Of a DNA stretch of 64,000 nucleotides, positions 28,854 to 38,506 are shown piece after piece. The position numbers were made by a program, and so were the translations under genes. Within the stretch, counting starts at the first letter, position 1; every line of letters starts with the position of its first letter. This DNA comes from Bifidobacterium saimiriisciurei (lineage in GTDB: Bacteria > Actinomycetota > Actinomycetes > Actinomycetales > Bifidobacteriaceae): positions 65,577 through 129,576 of the forward strand of contig NZ_WHZU01000009.1 of the NCBI RefSeq assembly GCF_010667655.1, read 5' to 3'. A model generated the notes under the pieces. It saw only the letters and a list, made by a program, of their open reading frames with translations, did not search any database and was not told the origin of the DNA.

Positions 28854-28993
28854 CTCGTGCATATCGTCCTCCCCCTGAGGGGAAGGCGTCCGGCACCAGC
28901 CGGTGGGATGGGGTGAATGGCACGGCGCATGCAACGGCCGTCGGCCATCCCCGCCCATCATCGACCTCGTCATTTCCGATGAAAGGACAACCA

Positions 28994-29719
28994 ATGCTTA
29001 CCCTTCTTCCCGCCGTCGACGTGCGTGACGGCAAGGCCGTACGTCTGCGTCAGGGCGAATCCGGCTCCGAGACCGACTACGGCAGCCCGCTCGAGGCCGC
29101 CCGCACCTGGGTCGAATCCGGCGCCCGGTGGATTCATCTCGTCGACCTCGACGCCGCCTTCGGCACCGGCGACAACCGCGCCCAGCTCAAGACCATCGTC
29201 GGCGAGCTCGGCGACAAGGTCAACATCGAGATGAGCGGCGGCGTACGCGACGACGCCAGCCTCGACGCCGCGCTCGACGCCGGCGCCGCCCGCGTCAACA
29301 TCGGCACCGCCGCCCTCGAAAACCCCGAATGGACCGCCGACGTCATCAGGAAGTACGGCGACCGCGTGGCCGTCGGCCTCGACGTGCGCGGCCACACCCT
29401 CGCCGCCCGCGGCTGGGTCAAGGAGGGCGGCGACCTGTTCGAGACCATGAAGTTCCTCGACTCGGTCGGCTGCTCCCGCTACGTCGTCACCGACGTGGCC
29501 CGCGACGGCATGATGAGCGGCCCGAACATCGAACTGCTGCGCGAGGTCGCCGAACGCACCGACGCCAAGGTCACCGCCTCCGGCGGCATCTCCAGCCTCG
29601 ACGACCTGCGCGCCATCAAGACGCTCGACGGCCTCGGCGTGGACTCCGCCATCCTCGGCAAGTCCCTCTACGCCCGCGCCTTCACCCTCGAGGAGGCGCT
29701 CGAGGTCGCCAACGCCTGA
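28994..29719 (+). CDS. hisA: Phosphoribosyl isomerase (HisA; probably PriA, bifunctional HisA/TrpF)
   Basis: A 241-residue TIM barrel with the HisA sequence [15 protein letters not shown] and both half-barrel Asp sites (the first in PAVDV, the second in [15 protein letters not shown]). In actinobacteria this protein usually also acts as TrpF, so PriA is likely; sequence alone does not prove the tryptophan activity. The ATG at 28994 follows GAAAGGA. A structured 140-bp spacer separates it from hisH, and the operon ends at the hairpin 29760-29807. Confidence 0.9.
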   Translation: MLTLLPAVDVRDGKAVRLRQGESGSETDYGSPLEAARTWVESGARWIHLVDLDAAFGTGDNRAQLKTIVGELGDKVNIEMSGGVRDDASLDAALDAGAARVNIGTAALENPEWTADVIRKYGDRVAVGLDVRGHTLAARGWVKEGGDLFETMKFLDSVGCSRYVVTDVARDGMMSGPNIELLREVAERTDAKVTASGGISSLDDLRAIKTLDGLGVDSAILGKSLYARAFTLEEALEVANA

Positions 29720-29759
29720 CGGAACTCATACAGTGCCCATACTGTAATCGCAAACATAT

Positions 29760-29807
29760 GAATTGCCTTCGATGATACGGCCGATTCCGCATCATCGAAG
29801 GCAATTC
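29760..29807. terminator. Bidirectional terminator between hisA and the DUF2252 gene
   Basis: A perfect 17-bp stem, GAATTGCCTTCGATGAT with ATCATCGAAGGCAATTC, and a 14-nt loop, followed by TCTTT, between convergent genes. Confidence 0.85.
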
Positions 29808-29817
29808 TCTTTCCCGG

Positions 29818-31296
29818 CTACTTCGCGCAGGGCAGGCGGCCGGACCTGATGGCGTCCATGAACACCTCGTAATCGAGCTCGTTCTGATCGGCATACTGCT
29901 TCGCGAACGTCACAATCGCGTTGTCGAACGTATCGTCGTCGCCCATGTACGCGCTGATCGCCATAGCATCGCCCGTGCGCGCATGCGCGTGCGCCAACGC
30001 CCACGCGCTCATGCGGGCCGTGTTGATGATGCCCTCCTTGCCGGCATGGTCCAGGTCGATCGACCCCTTGCCGTTCCACAGCTGACGCACGTAGTAGTCC
30101 TTGCGCAGCCCCTCCGGCGTCGTCATGCTCGTCCAGCCCAGCAGCACGTCGGACGTCGTCTGAATGACCTTCTGGCCCTGCACCACGCGTTCGCCATGCG
30201 TGCGGAACCGGCTGCAGCCCACGAAACGCTCCAGCACCGACTCCTCGGCCTCCTTGATCTGCAGCACCAGCGCGTCGTTCACATCACGGCCGGAAAGCAG
30301 CATCACCCACACGCGCGTGCCCACGCTGCCCACGCCCACGACCTTGCGGGCGGCATCATGGTAACGGTGATACGAATCCAGCACCTGACGGCGATCCGCA
30401 TACAGGTTGTCCTTGTACCGGTTGAACAACGTCTCGATCGTCACATCCAACGGGCCCTCATGATCGTATCCCGTCAGCTCGTCGATCGGCACCAGCTCGG
30501 GCGGGTCCGAACGGAAGCGCGGCTCCCCGTCGACCAGCTCGCCGAACTTCTGCGCCGCATGGTTCGAATCCTTCGACAGCGCCTTGTTCACCGCCTTGCG
30601 CAGCGTCTTGCTCGGCATGCCGTTCTTCGTATACTCCTGAAGCGTCTTCTCCACATCGAGATTCGCATACCAGACGTCGAGGTTATCCATCCGCGCGAAC
30701 TCGTCCATCGACGCGTGATACGAGCGGATGCACTCCTGCACCGCACGGCGGCGCGTCGCCTTGTCGAAGCCGCGGTCGCGCGCGCAGATCTCGACGCTCG
30801 TCACCAGACGCTTCACATCCCACTCCCACGGTCCGGGCAGCGTCTCGTCGAAATCGTTCACGTCGAACACCAGATGACGCGTCGGCGACATGAAGATGCC
30901 GAAATTCGCGATATGCGCATCGCCCACGCACTGCACCGGAATCCCGCTGACCGGGGTCTGCGCCAGATCCGACGCCATGATCAGCGCCGTGCCGCGGTAG
31001 AACGTGAACGGCGAGACGCTCATCCTCGCGTACCGCAGCGGGATCAGCTCCTGCACGCGAATCGCCGACTGCTCCTCCAGCAGATCAAGCTTCTCCGACC
31101 GGTTCGGCATCGGATGCCACATCGCATGACTGCCCAGCGGCGCTCGGCGGCGCGCGATCGTGCCCATCAGCATACGGTCCTTCGGATTCGTCGCCTCGAT
31201 CCAATCCAACACCACCGGAGGCTCCTGCGGGCCATCCGCACCATCACCGAACGGGACCGAACCCCGCGACATTGCGGGAATTCCAATCGCAGCCAT
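29818..31296 (-). CDS. DUF2252 family protein (kinase-like fold)
   Basis: A 492-residue soluble protein of the DUF2252 family. The motifs VQCVGDAHIANFGIF and LVFDVNDFDET resemble the catalytic-loop and metal-binding segments of aminoglycoside-kinase-like folds, so an ATP-dependent phosphotransferase is possible but untested. The start at 31296 has AAGGAG nine bases upstream; the frame remains open far beyond but only as an overlap with glnA. It is transcribed alone, divergent from glnA. Confidence 0.75.
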   Translation of the reverse strand: MAAIGIPAMSRGSVPFGDGADGPQEPPVVLDWIEATNPKDRMLMGTIARRRAPLGSHAMWHPMPNRSEKLDLLEEQSAIRVQELIPLRYARMSVSPFTFYRGTALIMASDLAQTPVSGIPVQCVGDAHIANFGIFMSPTRHLVFDVNDFDETLPGPWEWDVKRLVTSVEICARDRGFDKATRRRAVQECIRSYHASMDEFARMDNLDVWYANLDVEKTLQEYTKNGMPSKTLRKAVNKALSKDSNHAAQKFGELVDGEPRFRSDPPELVPIDELTGYDHEGPLDVTIETLFNRYKDNLYADRRQVLDSYHRYHDAARKVVGVGSVGTRVWVMLLSGRDVNDALVLQIKEAEESVLERFVGCSRFRTHGERVVQGQKVIQTTSDVLLGWTSMTTPEGLRKDYYVRQLWNGKGSIDLDHAGKEGIINTARMSAWALAHAHARTGDAMAISAYMGDDDTFDNAIVTFAKQYADQNELDYEVFMDAIRSGRLPCAK

Positions 31297-31440
31297 GAAA
31301 CAACACTCCTTCACATAAGAATCCACACGAATCGACATGCCGCCCGCAGGACGGCCGACCCTAACACCATACCCGCATTCTCGTCCACAATGCGACACGC
31401 GAGCCTCTGTTAACTGCACACGAAACAAACTCGTGAAACC

Positions 31441-32787
31441 ATGGCACACATGGACAGACAGCAAGAGTTTGCTTTGCGCACGGTCGAAGAACGCGACGTG
31501 CGCTTTATTCGTTTGTGGTTCACCGACGTGCTCGGAACACTCAAGTCCGTGGCCATCGCACCGGCCGAACTCGAAGCCGCCTTCGAGGAGGGCCTCGGCT
31601 TCGACGGTTCCGCCATCGAAGGCCTGACCCGAGTCTCCGAAGACGACATGATCGTCAAGCCGGACCCCTCCACCTTCCAGATCCTGCCCTGGCGAGGAGG
31701 CCCGCAAGGCACCGCCCGCATGTTCTGCGACGTGCTCACCCCCGAAGGCGAGCCCAGCCTCGGCGACCCGCGCCACGTGCTCAAGCGCACCCTTGCCAAG
31801 GCCAAGGAGAAGGGCTTCACCTTCTACATCCACCCCGAAATCGAGTTCTACCTCTTCGAGATGCAGGACGACTGGTCCAAGTCGCCCAAGCCCGTCGACG
31901 AAGGCGGCTACTTCGACCACGTGCCGCGCAGCCCCGGCATGGACTTCCGCCGCGCCACCGTCAACATGCTCGAGCAGATGGGCATCTCCGTCGAATACTC
32001 GCACCATGAAGGCGGCCCCGGCCAGAACGAGATCGACCTGCGCTATGCGGACGCCCTCACCATGGCCGACAACATCATGACCTTCCGCACCGTCGTCAAG
32101 GAGATATCCCTCGAACGCGGCATCCACGCCAGCTTCATGCCCAAGCCGTTCGCCGACCATCCCGGCTCCGGCATGCACACCCACCTCAGCCTCTTCGAAG
32201 GCGACTCCAACGCCTTCTACGAGGCCGGCCAGGAATTCAACATGTCGCTCACCGCGCGCCAGTTCGCCGCCGGCATCCTCTACCATGCCGCCGAAATCAC
32301 CGCCGTGTGCGACCAGTTCGTCAACTCCTACAAGCGCCTCTGGGGCGGCAACGAGGCACCGAGCTACATCTGCTGGGGCCACAACAACCGCTCCGCGCTG
32401 CTTCGCGTGCCGCAGTACAAGCCCGGCAAGGGCAACTCCGCACGCATGGAGTTCCGCGCCCTCGACCCCGTCACCAACCCCTACCTCGCCTACTCGCTGC
32501 TCCTCGCCGCCGGCCTCGACGGCGTCGACAAGCAGATGACCCTCGGCGAACCCACCAGTGACGACGTCTGGGAGCTCACCGACGAGGAACGCCAGGCCAT
32601 GGGCATCGAGCCCCTGCCCGACTCCCTCGACACCGCCCTGAAGATCATGGAGAAATCCGACTTCGTCGCCGACGTCCTCGGCGAACACGTCTTCCGCTAC
32701 TTCCTGCGCAACAAGCGCAAGGAATGGGAGGACTACCGCGGGCAGATTACTCCCTACGAACTCCAGCACTACCTCCCCAAGCTGTAA
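31441..32787 (+). CDS. glnA: Glutamine synthetase type I
   Basis: A 448-residue GSI that makes glutamine from glutamate, ammonia and ATP. It has GFDGSAIEG, FYIHPEIEFYLFE (metal-ligand Glu residues), HHEGGPGQNEIDLRY and the ATP-binding KPFADHPGSGMHTHLSL. Where enterobacterial GlnA has the adenylylated Tyr in NLYDL, this protein has DDVWEL, so GlnE control is not expected. It resembles the shorter actinobacterial GlnA2 type. A second in-frame ATG lies nine bases on; no SD is obvious. Two long hairpins follow the gene. Confidence 0.93.
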   Translation: MAHMDRQQEFALRTVEERDVRFIRLWFTDVLGTLKSVAIAPAELEAAFEEGLGFDGSAIEGLTRVSEDDMIVKPDPSTFQILPWRGGPQGTARMFCDVLTPEGEPSLGDPRHVLKRTLAKAKEKGFTFYIHPEIEFYLFEMQDDWSKSPKPVDEGGYFDHVPRSPGMDFRRATVNMLEQMGISVEYSHHEGGPGQNEIDLRYADALTMADNIMTFRTVVKEISLERGIHASFMPKPFADHPGSGMHTHLSLFEGDSNAFYEAGQEFNMSLTARQFAAGILYHAAEITAVCDQFVNSYKRLWGGNEAPSYICWGHNNRSALLRVPQYKPGKGNSARMEFRALDPVTNPYLAYSLLLAAGLDGVDKQMTLGEPTSDDVWELTDEERQAMGIEPLPDSLDTALKIMEKSDFVADVLGEHVFRYFLRNKRKEWEDYRGQITPYELQHYLPKL

Positions 32788-32896
32788 AAAGTCCGTTCCA
32801 TGGAGCGTTATCGCCATGGGAAAAACTCGACGTACTGTTGTACGCCTTCGTTTTTGCCCATGACGATACCGCACGCATGGAGCGGCCTTTATTTTT
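32786..32896 (+). repeat. Long-hairpin repeat element, copy A (after glnA)
   Basis: A 100-nt imperfect palindrome. The inner arms CATGGGAAAAAC and GTTTTTGCCCATG enclose the family core AACTCGACGTAC-tgtt-GTACGCCTTC (32824-32849). The outer arms CCGTTCCATG and CATGGAGCGG also pair (with G-U). AAAAAG before and CTTTATTTTT after suggest it works as a terminator. Confidence 0.75.
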
Positions 32897-32901
32897 CCGG
32901 A

Positions 32902-32993
32902 GTTTGTGGGTCTGTCCGATCGCAAAACGGGAAAGTGGGCCTAGCGCTTCACAAGGAGACGGTTTTCGACGTTCCCATCACAGACCCACAAAC
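32902..32993. repeat. Second long inverted repeat in the glnA-FNT spacer
   Basis: A perfect 14-bp arm GTTTGTGGGTCTGT (32902-32915) pairs with ACAGACCCACAAAC (32980-32993) across 64 nt that contain further complementary bits (CGCAAAACGG against GGTTTTCG). With the preceding element, most of the 413 bp between glnA and the channel gene is structured. No coding sequence was seen. Confidence 0.65.
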
Positions 32994-33200
32994 CCATCCA
33001 ATCCGTACCAGATCATGTCAATCCATGCCGAGAGACTGGCCTCTGATTGGGATTCTCGTCGTATATCCTCCCGATAACGTCGGCTAGCTCACAGTGTGGG
33101 GAATCTCACGGCAACATGACGCGTGGAAACACCATCGTGAATTACCGTGGAGACGGTATACAGAGGAAATCACAGCAATCCACGAATAGAGAGACAGTTC

Positions 33201-34286
33201 ATGTCATCGAATCCCGAACAGACGACAGCATCCACCCCGAACGTAGCCGCCCCCACCTCCGCGCCTGAAGCCGCGACCGCAGCGGCGGCGGCAGCGGCGA
33301 CAGCGGCGGCGGCAGCCGCATCGGCCGCCGCGACCGCAGCCGACGCCGCCAACAGCGCCGCCAACACCGCGGCGACCGCCACTGCCGCCCCGGCCGCGGC
33401 CGCTCCCGCGTCCCCACTCGGCGCCGCGCCCAAACTCCACCCGCTGTTCCCCGGCAACATCTTCGTCTCCACCGTGCTTGACGTGCTCAACAGCAAGGAG
33501 ACCATGACCGGCCGCCTCGTGAGCAAATACATGCAGCGCGCCCTCATGGCCGGTCTGTTCGTCGGCATCTTCTTCACCGCGTTCTTCGCCATCAGCGCCA
33601 CATTCGCCGCCGCCGGCCCCGCCATGGCGCTTGCCGGCAAGGTGCTCGGCGCCTGCACGTTCGGCTGGGCTCTCGTACTCATCTACTACACGAACTCCGA
33701 GCTCCTCACCTCGAACATGATGATCGTGTCCATCGGCGTCTACCACAAGCGCATCAGCTGGCTGCACAGCCTGCGCATCCTCGGCCTGTGCCTCGTCGGC
33801 AATCTGCTCGGCGGACTCGTCGTGGCCGCGCTCATGCGCTTCTCCACCATCATCAGCGGCGACATCTACACCGTCATGGTCGCCGCCGTCGCCACCAAGA
33901 CCGGCTACCTCACCCAGGGCGCCTTCGGCATCGCCGACCTGTTCGTACGCGCCATCTTCTGCAACTTCTGCATCAACATCGCCATGCTCATGTGCTACAA
34001 CGGCAAGATCGTCAACGACTTCACCAAGTGCATCATCATGATGGTCGCCGTGTTCGTGTTCGCCTACCTCGGTTTCGAGCACTCCGTCGCCGACTCCGTG
34101 CTCTTCCTCATCATGGGTCTGCACGGCGTGGGCGATCCGCTCATGGAGGTGCTTGCCATCATCGTCGTCATCCTCGGCAACTTCGTCGGAGGAGGACTGC
34201 TCATCGGCATCAACTTCGCCGTCATGAACGACCAGCACACCCATCACGCCGAACGCAACCTGCGCCACAACATCGGCCGCCGCTGA
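33201..34286 (+). CDS. Formate/nitrite transporter (FNT) family channel with Ala-rich N-terminal extension
   Basis: A 361-residue membrane channel. From about residue 90 it has the FNT fold with six membrane segments (FPGNIFVSTVLDVLNSK, TNSELLTSNMM, WLHSLRILGLCLVGNLLGG, FCNFCINIAMLMCYNG, FEHSVADSVLF, GNFVGGGLLIG). In bifidobacteria this would export formate made by pyruvate formate-lyase. The first 85 residues are unusual: about 55 are almost entirely Ala with some Thr, Ser and Pro. The ATG at 33201 is chosen over a GTG at 33147 because of GAGAGAC upstream and the cleaner start. The substrate is inferred. Confidence 0.87.
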   Translation: MSSNPEQTTASTPNVAAPTSAPEAATAAAAAAATAAAAAASAAATAADAANSAANTAATATAAPAAAAPASPLGAAPKLHPLFPGNIFVSTVLDVLNSKETMTGRLVSKYMQRALMAGLFVGIFFTAFFAISATFAAAGPAMALAGKVLGACTFGWALVLIYYTNSELLTSNMMIVSIGVYHKRISWLHSLRILGLCLVGNLLGGLVVAALMRFSTIISGDIYTVMVAAVATKTGYLTQGAFGIADLFVRAIFCNFCINIAMLMCYNGKIVNDFTKCIIMMVAVFVFAYLGFEHSVADSVLFLIMGLHGVGDPLMEVLAIIVVILGNFVGGGLLIGINFAVMNDQHTHHAERNLRHNIGRR

Positions 34287-34307
34287 CGATACGGGCGGAC
34301 AACATGA

Positions 34308-34341
34308 TGGCCTCGGCCGTGTGAAAACACGGCCGAGGCCA
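34308..34341. terminator. Bidirectional terminator with GAAA tetraloop
   Basis: A perfect 15-bp stem, TGGCCTCGGCCGTGT with ACACGGCCGAGGCCA, capped by GAAA, between the convergent FNT and hrpA genes. Confidence 0.85.
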
Positions 34342-34389
34342 ATTGCCATCATCCAACATCGTCACGGGGTCGCCGTGCCGGCGTCGGGA

Positions 34390-37300
34390 CTACTCCTTCA
34401 ACGCCTTGGTGATGCGTTTGAGGCTCACCGGCTTCGGCGTGCCGAGCTCCTGGGCCCACAGGCTCACTCGGAATTCCTCGACCATCCACCGGGCCCTCTC
34501 CACACGGGCCGCCATCTCGTCGTGACGGGGCCCCGCCGGCAGCTTGCCGGCCTGCTCGCGCGCCTTGTCGACGAGCCGCTGCGCCTCGTCGACCTCCCAC
34601 GCCCAATTCACATCACGTGACTTGTTCGCCTTCGCCTTCTCCAAACGCAGCAGGTCGGCATGAAGATAGCGTTCCAGCGAGCGCAACGCATCCGGCGGCA
34701 TCGCGCCGATGAAGCCCGGCACGACCAGCGCGCCGATATGCTCGCGAATCGACTGCAGCACCGACAGCAGCGGCAATGAGGCCGTGCCCGAGACGGCCTT
34801 GTCCACCTCGGCATAGCGGCGCAATGCGGCGATCACGTCACGCGCCAACTGATAGACCGTGTCCTCGTACACCTGCGTCACATCGCCTACCGCATCCGCC
34901 AGCTGTGCGTCGTCCCTGATCTTCCCCACGTTCGGCAGCAGACGCTTGACCGCCGCCAGCTGCAGGTCCTCCACGAGGTCCTTCGTGTTCTTATACGGCG
35001 CGGAGGCCAGCATCAGCGCCTCACCGCCCAGCCAACGCGAGGAGATGCGCTCATCCGGCAGACGCAGCGCATCCAATGCGGCCTTCCACAGCATCGCCGA
35101 GCGCGAGACCATCGTGGCACCGGCCTTGTGCAGCAGATTCGCCGACTGCACCACCTTGCCCTGGTCCGCCGCCTTCGTCGCCTGCTTCCTCACCGTCTGC
35201 CGCGCCGACTCGGCCGCCTGCTCGGCGAAGCGCGCCTGCAGGTCCGCCAGTGACTTCGACGACGCCAGCACGGTCATCCTCTGCGGTCCGCGCCCGCGGC
35301 CCCGACCGCGGCGATTGCGCGATGCAACCGGCTTCTCGACCACGAACGTCATGCGCACATGCTTGGGCAGACGCGCCAGCTGCTCCTCGTTGAACACCTC
35401 CGGGTGCAGTTGCGCGCCGACCACATGAATCGCCGCCTGCGTGAAGACATGCCTGAGATCGGGCCACTGCGCCACCCCGGTCGTCTCGTCGACAGGGGCC
35501 AAGGCCGGCCGACCCTGCTCGCCCGATCCCGGCAGCGCATCGTAGTGCTCGTCGATCCACACGCGGATCTTCCTCGCCGTGTCGGGCGCGGGCACGAACT
35601 GCACGCGCAGCGCCTTCGGCAGCGACTTGATCATCGCGACGATCAGCTCATCGAGCAATCCCGGCACATTCCACGTGAACTGTTCGGGGGAGATGCGTGA
35701 AAGGAACTTCAACGGCACATGCACCGTCACGCCGTCGTTCTCGGCCTGCGGATCGTATACGTACGAGAGCTTGAGATCGATGGGGGAGCCGTCCGAACCC
35801 AACGTATGCCAATGGTCGGGGTAGTCGTCGAGACTGACCTCCTCGGCCTCCGCCAGACGTTCCACCTTCGACGGGTCGAAGTCCAACAGCGTCGGGTCCT
35901 CGTCATGGTGCCGCCGCCACCATGCGCCCAGCTTCGCCATCGACGTGATGTCCGCCGGCAGCTTCGCATCATAGAAATCGACGAGATCCTCGTCCGTCAC
36001 CCTGTCGACCATATGACGGGTACGGGCCGTCTCCTCGCCGGACTCCTCCAGCACCGCACGGTTGTCGTCGATGAAATCGTCATACGGGAAGCGCTGCTGC
36101 ACCTCGCCGGCGACCAATCCCTCGCGAATCAGGAAATCACGCGCCTCCACCGGGTTGATGGCTCCCCACTGCACCGTCCTGTCCTGCACGATCGGCAGAC
36201 CATACAGCAGAATCTTCGCGCTCGCCACGGCCGCGCCCTTCGACGCCGACCAGTGCGGTTCCGCATACGTGGTGCGGGTGAGGCTTCCCGCCAGAGGCTC
36301 CGCCCATGCCGGATCGATTGCCGCCGCCGAACGTGCCCACAGACGCGACGTCTCCACCAGCTCGGCGGCCATCACCCACTGCGGCGTGGACTTCGCCACC
36401 GCCGACGCGGGGAACAGCGCGAACCTTGTGCCGCGCGAACCCAGATACTCGTTCCTTGACTGCTTCTGAGCACGTTTCATGGCCCGTGCGCGAGCCGCCC
36501 CATGCAATCCGGCGAAATCCGACGCCTTCGGCTCACGCACCTGCTGCATGCCGATGCTCGACAACAGACCCGAGAGCATCGCCTTGTGAATGCCCACGGC
36601 ATCCCACGAGCAGGTGAGCGAATGCGCCGCCTGCTGGTTCATCGGCAACTGACGCACCTCGAGCGGCGGACGGGACGACGGCAACGGCTCGCCCGCCTCG
36701 AACTTCAGCTCCCGGCACATCTGCACGAGCTGACGATACAGGTCACGCCACTGGCGCATACGGGGATAGTTCATGAACTCGGCCTTGCACAGCCGGCGCA
36801 ACGCCGAATGCGATGTCTCGCCATCCGCCTGGAAGAAGCGGTCCCAGATGTTCAGCGCCGTAAGGAAATCACTTGACTCATCCGCATACCGGTTATGGAT
36901 GCGGTCCGCCTCCTCGCGCTTGTCCTCCGGACGCTCGCGCGGATCCTGCAGGCTCAGGAACGCGACGACCACCAGCACGGCGGCCAACGTGTTCGGCGTG
37001 TCCTTCGCGGCCTCGACCACCATGCGGGCCAGACGCACGTCGATGGGCAGCCGGGCCAGCTGACGGCCGATATGCGTCAGACGTACGTCGCCGCGGCCAC
37101 GGGAGCGCGAAATCGCACGCAACTCCGTCAGATCGTTGAAACCGTTCGCCACCGCGCGCGTATCCGGCGGATCGATGAACCCGAACCCCGTCACATCCTC
37201 CGCCGTGCGGGCCACACCCACCGACAGCATATGCAGCACCACCGAGGCAAGCGCCGTGCGCAGGATCTCCGGTTCCGTGAACCGGGGGCGGGTCTCATAG

Positions 37301-38451
37301 TCGGTGCGGTCATACAGACGGATCGCAATGCCGTCCGCCACACGGCCGCATCGGCCGGCACGCTGGTCGGCGCTCGCCTGGCTGATCGGTTCGATCGGCA
37401 GACGCTGCACCTTCGCCGCCTTCGAGTACCGGGAGATGCGAGCGGTGCCCGGATCGACCACATAACGGATGCCCGGCACCGTCAACGACGTCTCCGCCAC
37501 ATTCGTGGCCAACACGATGCGCTGATGCGTATGCGCCTCGAAGACCCGGTGCTGCTCCTTCGCCGAAAGACGCGCGAACAAGGGCATGATCTCGATGGCG
37601 TCCGAACGGTTCATGTCCACGGCGCGCTGGCCGAAATGACGACGCAGCGCCGATTCGAAGTCATGGATGTCGCGCTCGCCGGACGCGAACACCAGGATGT
37701 CTCGGGCCCCCGGCTCATGCGACGAATGGATGACCAGCTCGGCGCAGGCTCGCGCCACGGCGGTCGGCATGTCCATGTCGGCGTCGTCGTCATCGTCTGA
37801 GGAGCGCTCGAATCCCGGCACATAATGCATGAGCGCGGGCGCCGACCCCAACGGCTCGTATACGACCTGCACGGGGTAGGTGCGCCCCGAAACCTCGATC
37901 ACCGGCACGTCGGCATGCAGCGCCTTGGCGAAATGCTCCTGGAACTTCACCGAATCGATGGTCGCCGACGTGATGATGAGCTTCAGGTCGCGTCGCTGCG
38001 GCAGCAGCGCGGTGAGATAGCCGAGCAGGAAGTCGATGTTGAGGCTGCGTTCATGCGCCTCGTCGATGATGATGGTGTCGTAGGCGCTGAGCTTCGGGTC
38101 GCGCTGGATCTGCGCCAGCAGAATGCCGTCGGTCACCACGCGCAGTCGCGTCCTGGGCGAGCTCTCATCGGTGAACCGCACCTGGAAGCCGATCTCGTCG
38201 CCGAGTCGGACGTCCATCTCCGAGGCGATGCGCTCGGCGACGGTCCTGGCGGCGATGCGTCGCGGCTGCGTGTGCACGATCTGATGGCCGTGGGTGCCGC
38301 GGCCGAGCTCCAGCAGGATCTTCGGCAGCTGCGTGGTCTTGCCCGAACCCGTCTGTCCGGAGACGATCACCACCTGATGGGTGCGCACCGCCTCGGCGAT
38401 CTCGTCCTTCGCCGCGCTTACCGGCAGCTCGGCAGGGTATGTAAACTTCAC
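34390..38451 (-). CDS. hrpA: ATP-dependent RNA helicase HrpA (DEAH box)
   Basis: A 1353-residue DEAH helicase. Walker A GQTGSGKT is at residues 32-39, the DEAH box IIIDEAHERSLNIDFLLGYL near 130, and later motifs ATNVAETSLTVPGI and QRAGRCGRV. Then come the helicase-associated domains and the long C-terminal region typical of bacterial HrpA (about 1300 residues). HrpA unwinds structured RNA and rescues stalled ribosomes in E. coli. The GTG at 38451 is used because AGGA lies five bases before it and KFTYPAELPV is the usual N-terminus; the frame extends 25 codons further without SD. It is 55 bp behind the methyltransferase gene, so probably one transcript. Confidence 0.93.
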   Translation of the reverse strand: MKFTYPAELPVSAAKDEIAEAVRTHQVVIVSGQTGSGKTTQLPKILLELGRGTHGHQIVHTQPRRIAARTVAERIASEMDVRLGDEIGFQVRFTDESSPRTRLRVVTDGILLAQIQRDPKLSAYDTIIIDEAHERSLNIDFLLGYLTALLPQRRDLKLIITSATIDSVKFQEHFAKALHADVPVIEVSGRTYPVQVVYEPLGSAPALMHYVPGFERSSDDDDDADMDMPTAVARACAELVIHSSHEPGARDILVFASGERDIHDFESALRRHFGQRAVDMNRSDAIEIMPLFARLSAKEQHRVFEAHTHQRIVLATNVAETSLTVPGIRYVVDPGTARISRYSKAAKVQRLPIEPISQASADQRAGRCGRVADGIAIRLYDRTDYETRPRFTEPEILRTALASVVLHMLSVGVARTAEDVTGFGFIDPPDTRAVANGFNDLTELRAISRSRGRGDVRLTHIGRQLARLPIDVRLARMVVEAAKDTPNTLAAVLVVVAFLSLQDPRERPEDKREEADRIHNRYADESSDFLTALNIWDRFFQADGETSHSALRRLCKAEFMNYPRMRQWRDLYRQLVQMCRELKFEAGEPLPSSRPPLEVRQLPMNQQAAHSLTCSWDAVGIHKAMLSGLLSSIGMQQVREPKASDFAGLHGAARARAMKRAQKQSRNEYLGSRGTRFALFPASAVAKSTPQWVMAAELVETSRLWARSAAAIDPAWAEPLAGSLTRTTYAEPHWSASKGAAVASAKILLYGLPIVQDRTVQWGAINPVEARDFLIREGLVAGEVQQRFPYDDFIDDNRAVLEESGEETARTRHMVDRVTDEDLVDFYDAKLPADITSMAKLGAWWRRHHDEDPTLLDFDPSKVERLAEAEEVSLDDYPDHWHTLGSDGSPIDLKLSYVYDPQAENDGVTVHVPLKFLSRISPEQFTWNVPGLLDELIVAMIKSLPKALRVQFVPAPDTARKIRVWIDEHYDALPGSGEQGRPALAPVDETTGVAQWPDLRHVFTQAAIHVVGAQLHPEVFNEEQLARLPKHVRMTFVVEKPVASRNRRGRGRGRGPQRMTVLASSKSLADLQARFAEQAAESARQTVRKQATKAADQGKVVQSANLLHKAGATMVSRSAMLWKAALDALRLPDERISSRWLGGEALMLASAPYKNTKDLVEDLQLAAVKRLLPNVGKIRDDAQLADAVGDVTQVYEDTVYQLARDVIAALRRYAEVDKAVSGTASLPLLSVLQSIREHIGALVVPGFIGAMPPDALRSLERYLHADLLRLEKAKANKSRDVNWAWEVDEAQRLVDKAREQAGKLPAGPRHDEMAARVERARWMVEEFRVSLWAQELGTPKPVSLKRITKALKE

Positions 38452-38506
38452 TGATTCCTGTTCCTCGTCTGTTCCTCTGTCCGTTCGTCTACACCGAAGC
38501 GAGAAC

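Noticed and set aside
31297..32925. Extension of the DUF2252 frame across glnA
   Set aside because: It lies antisense to glnA; the family N-terminus and SD set the start at 31296.
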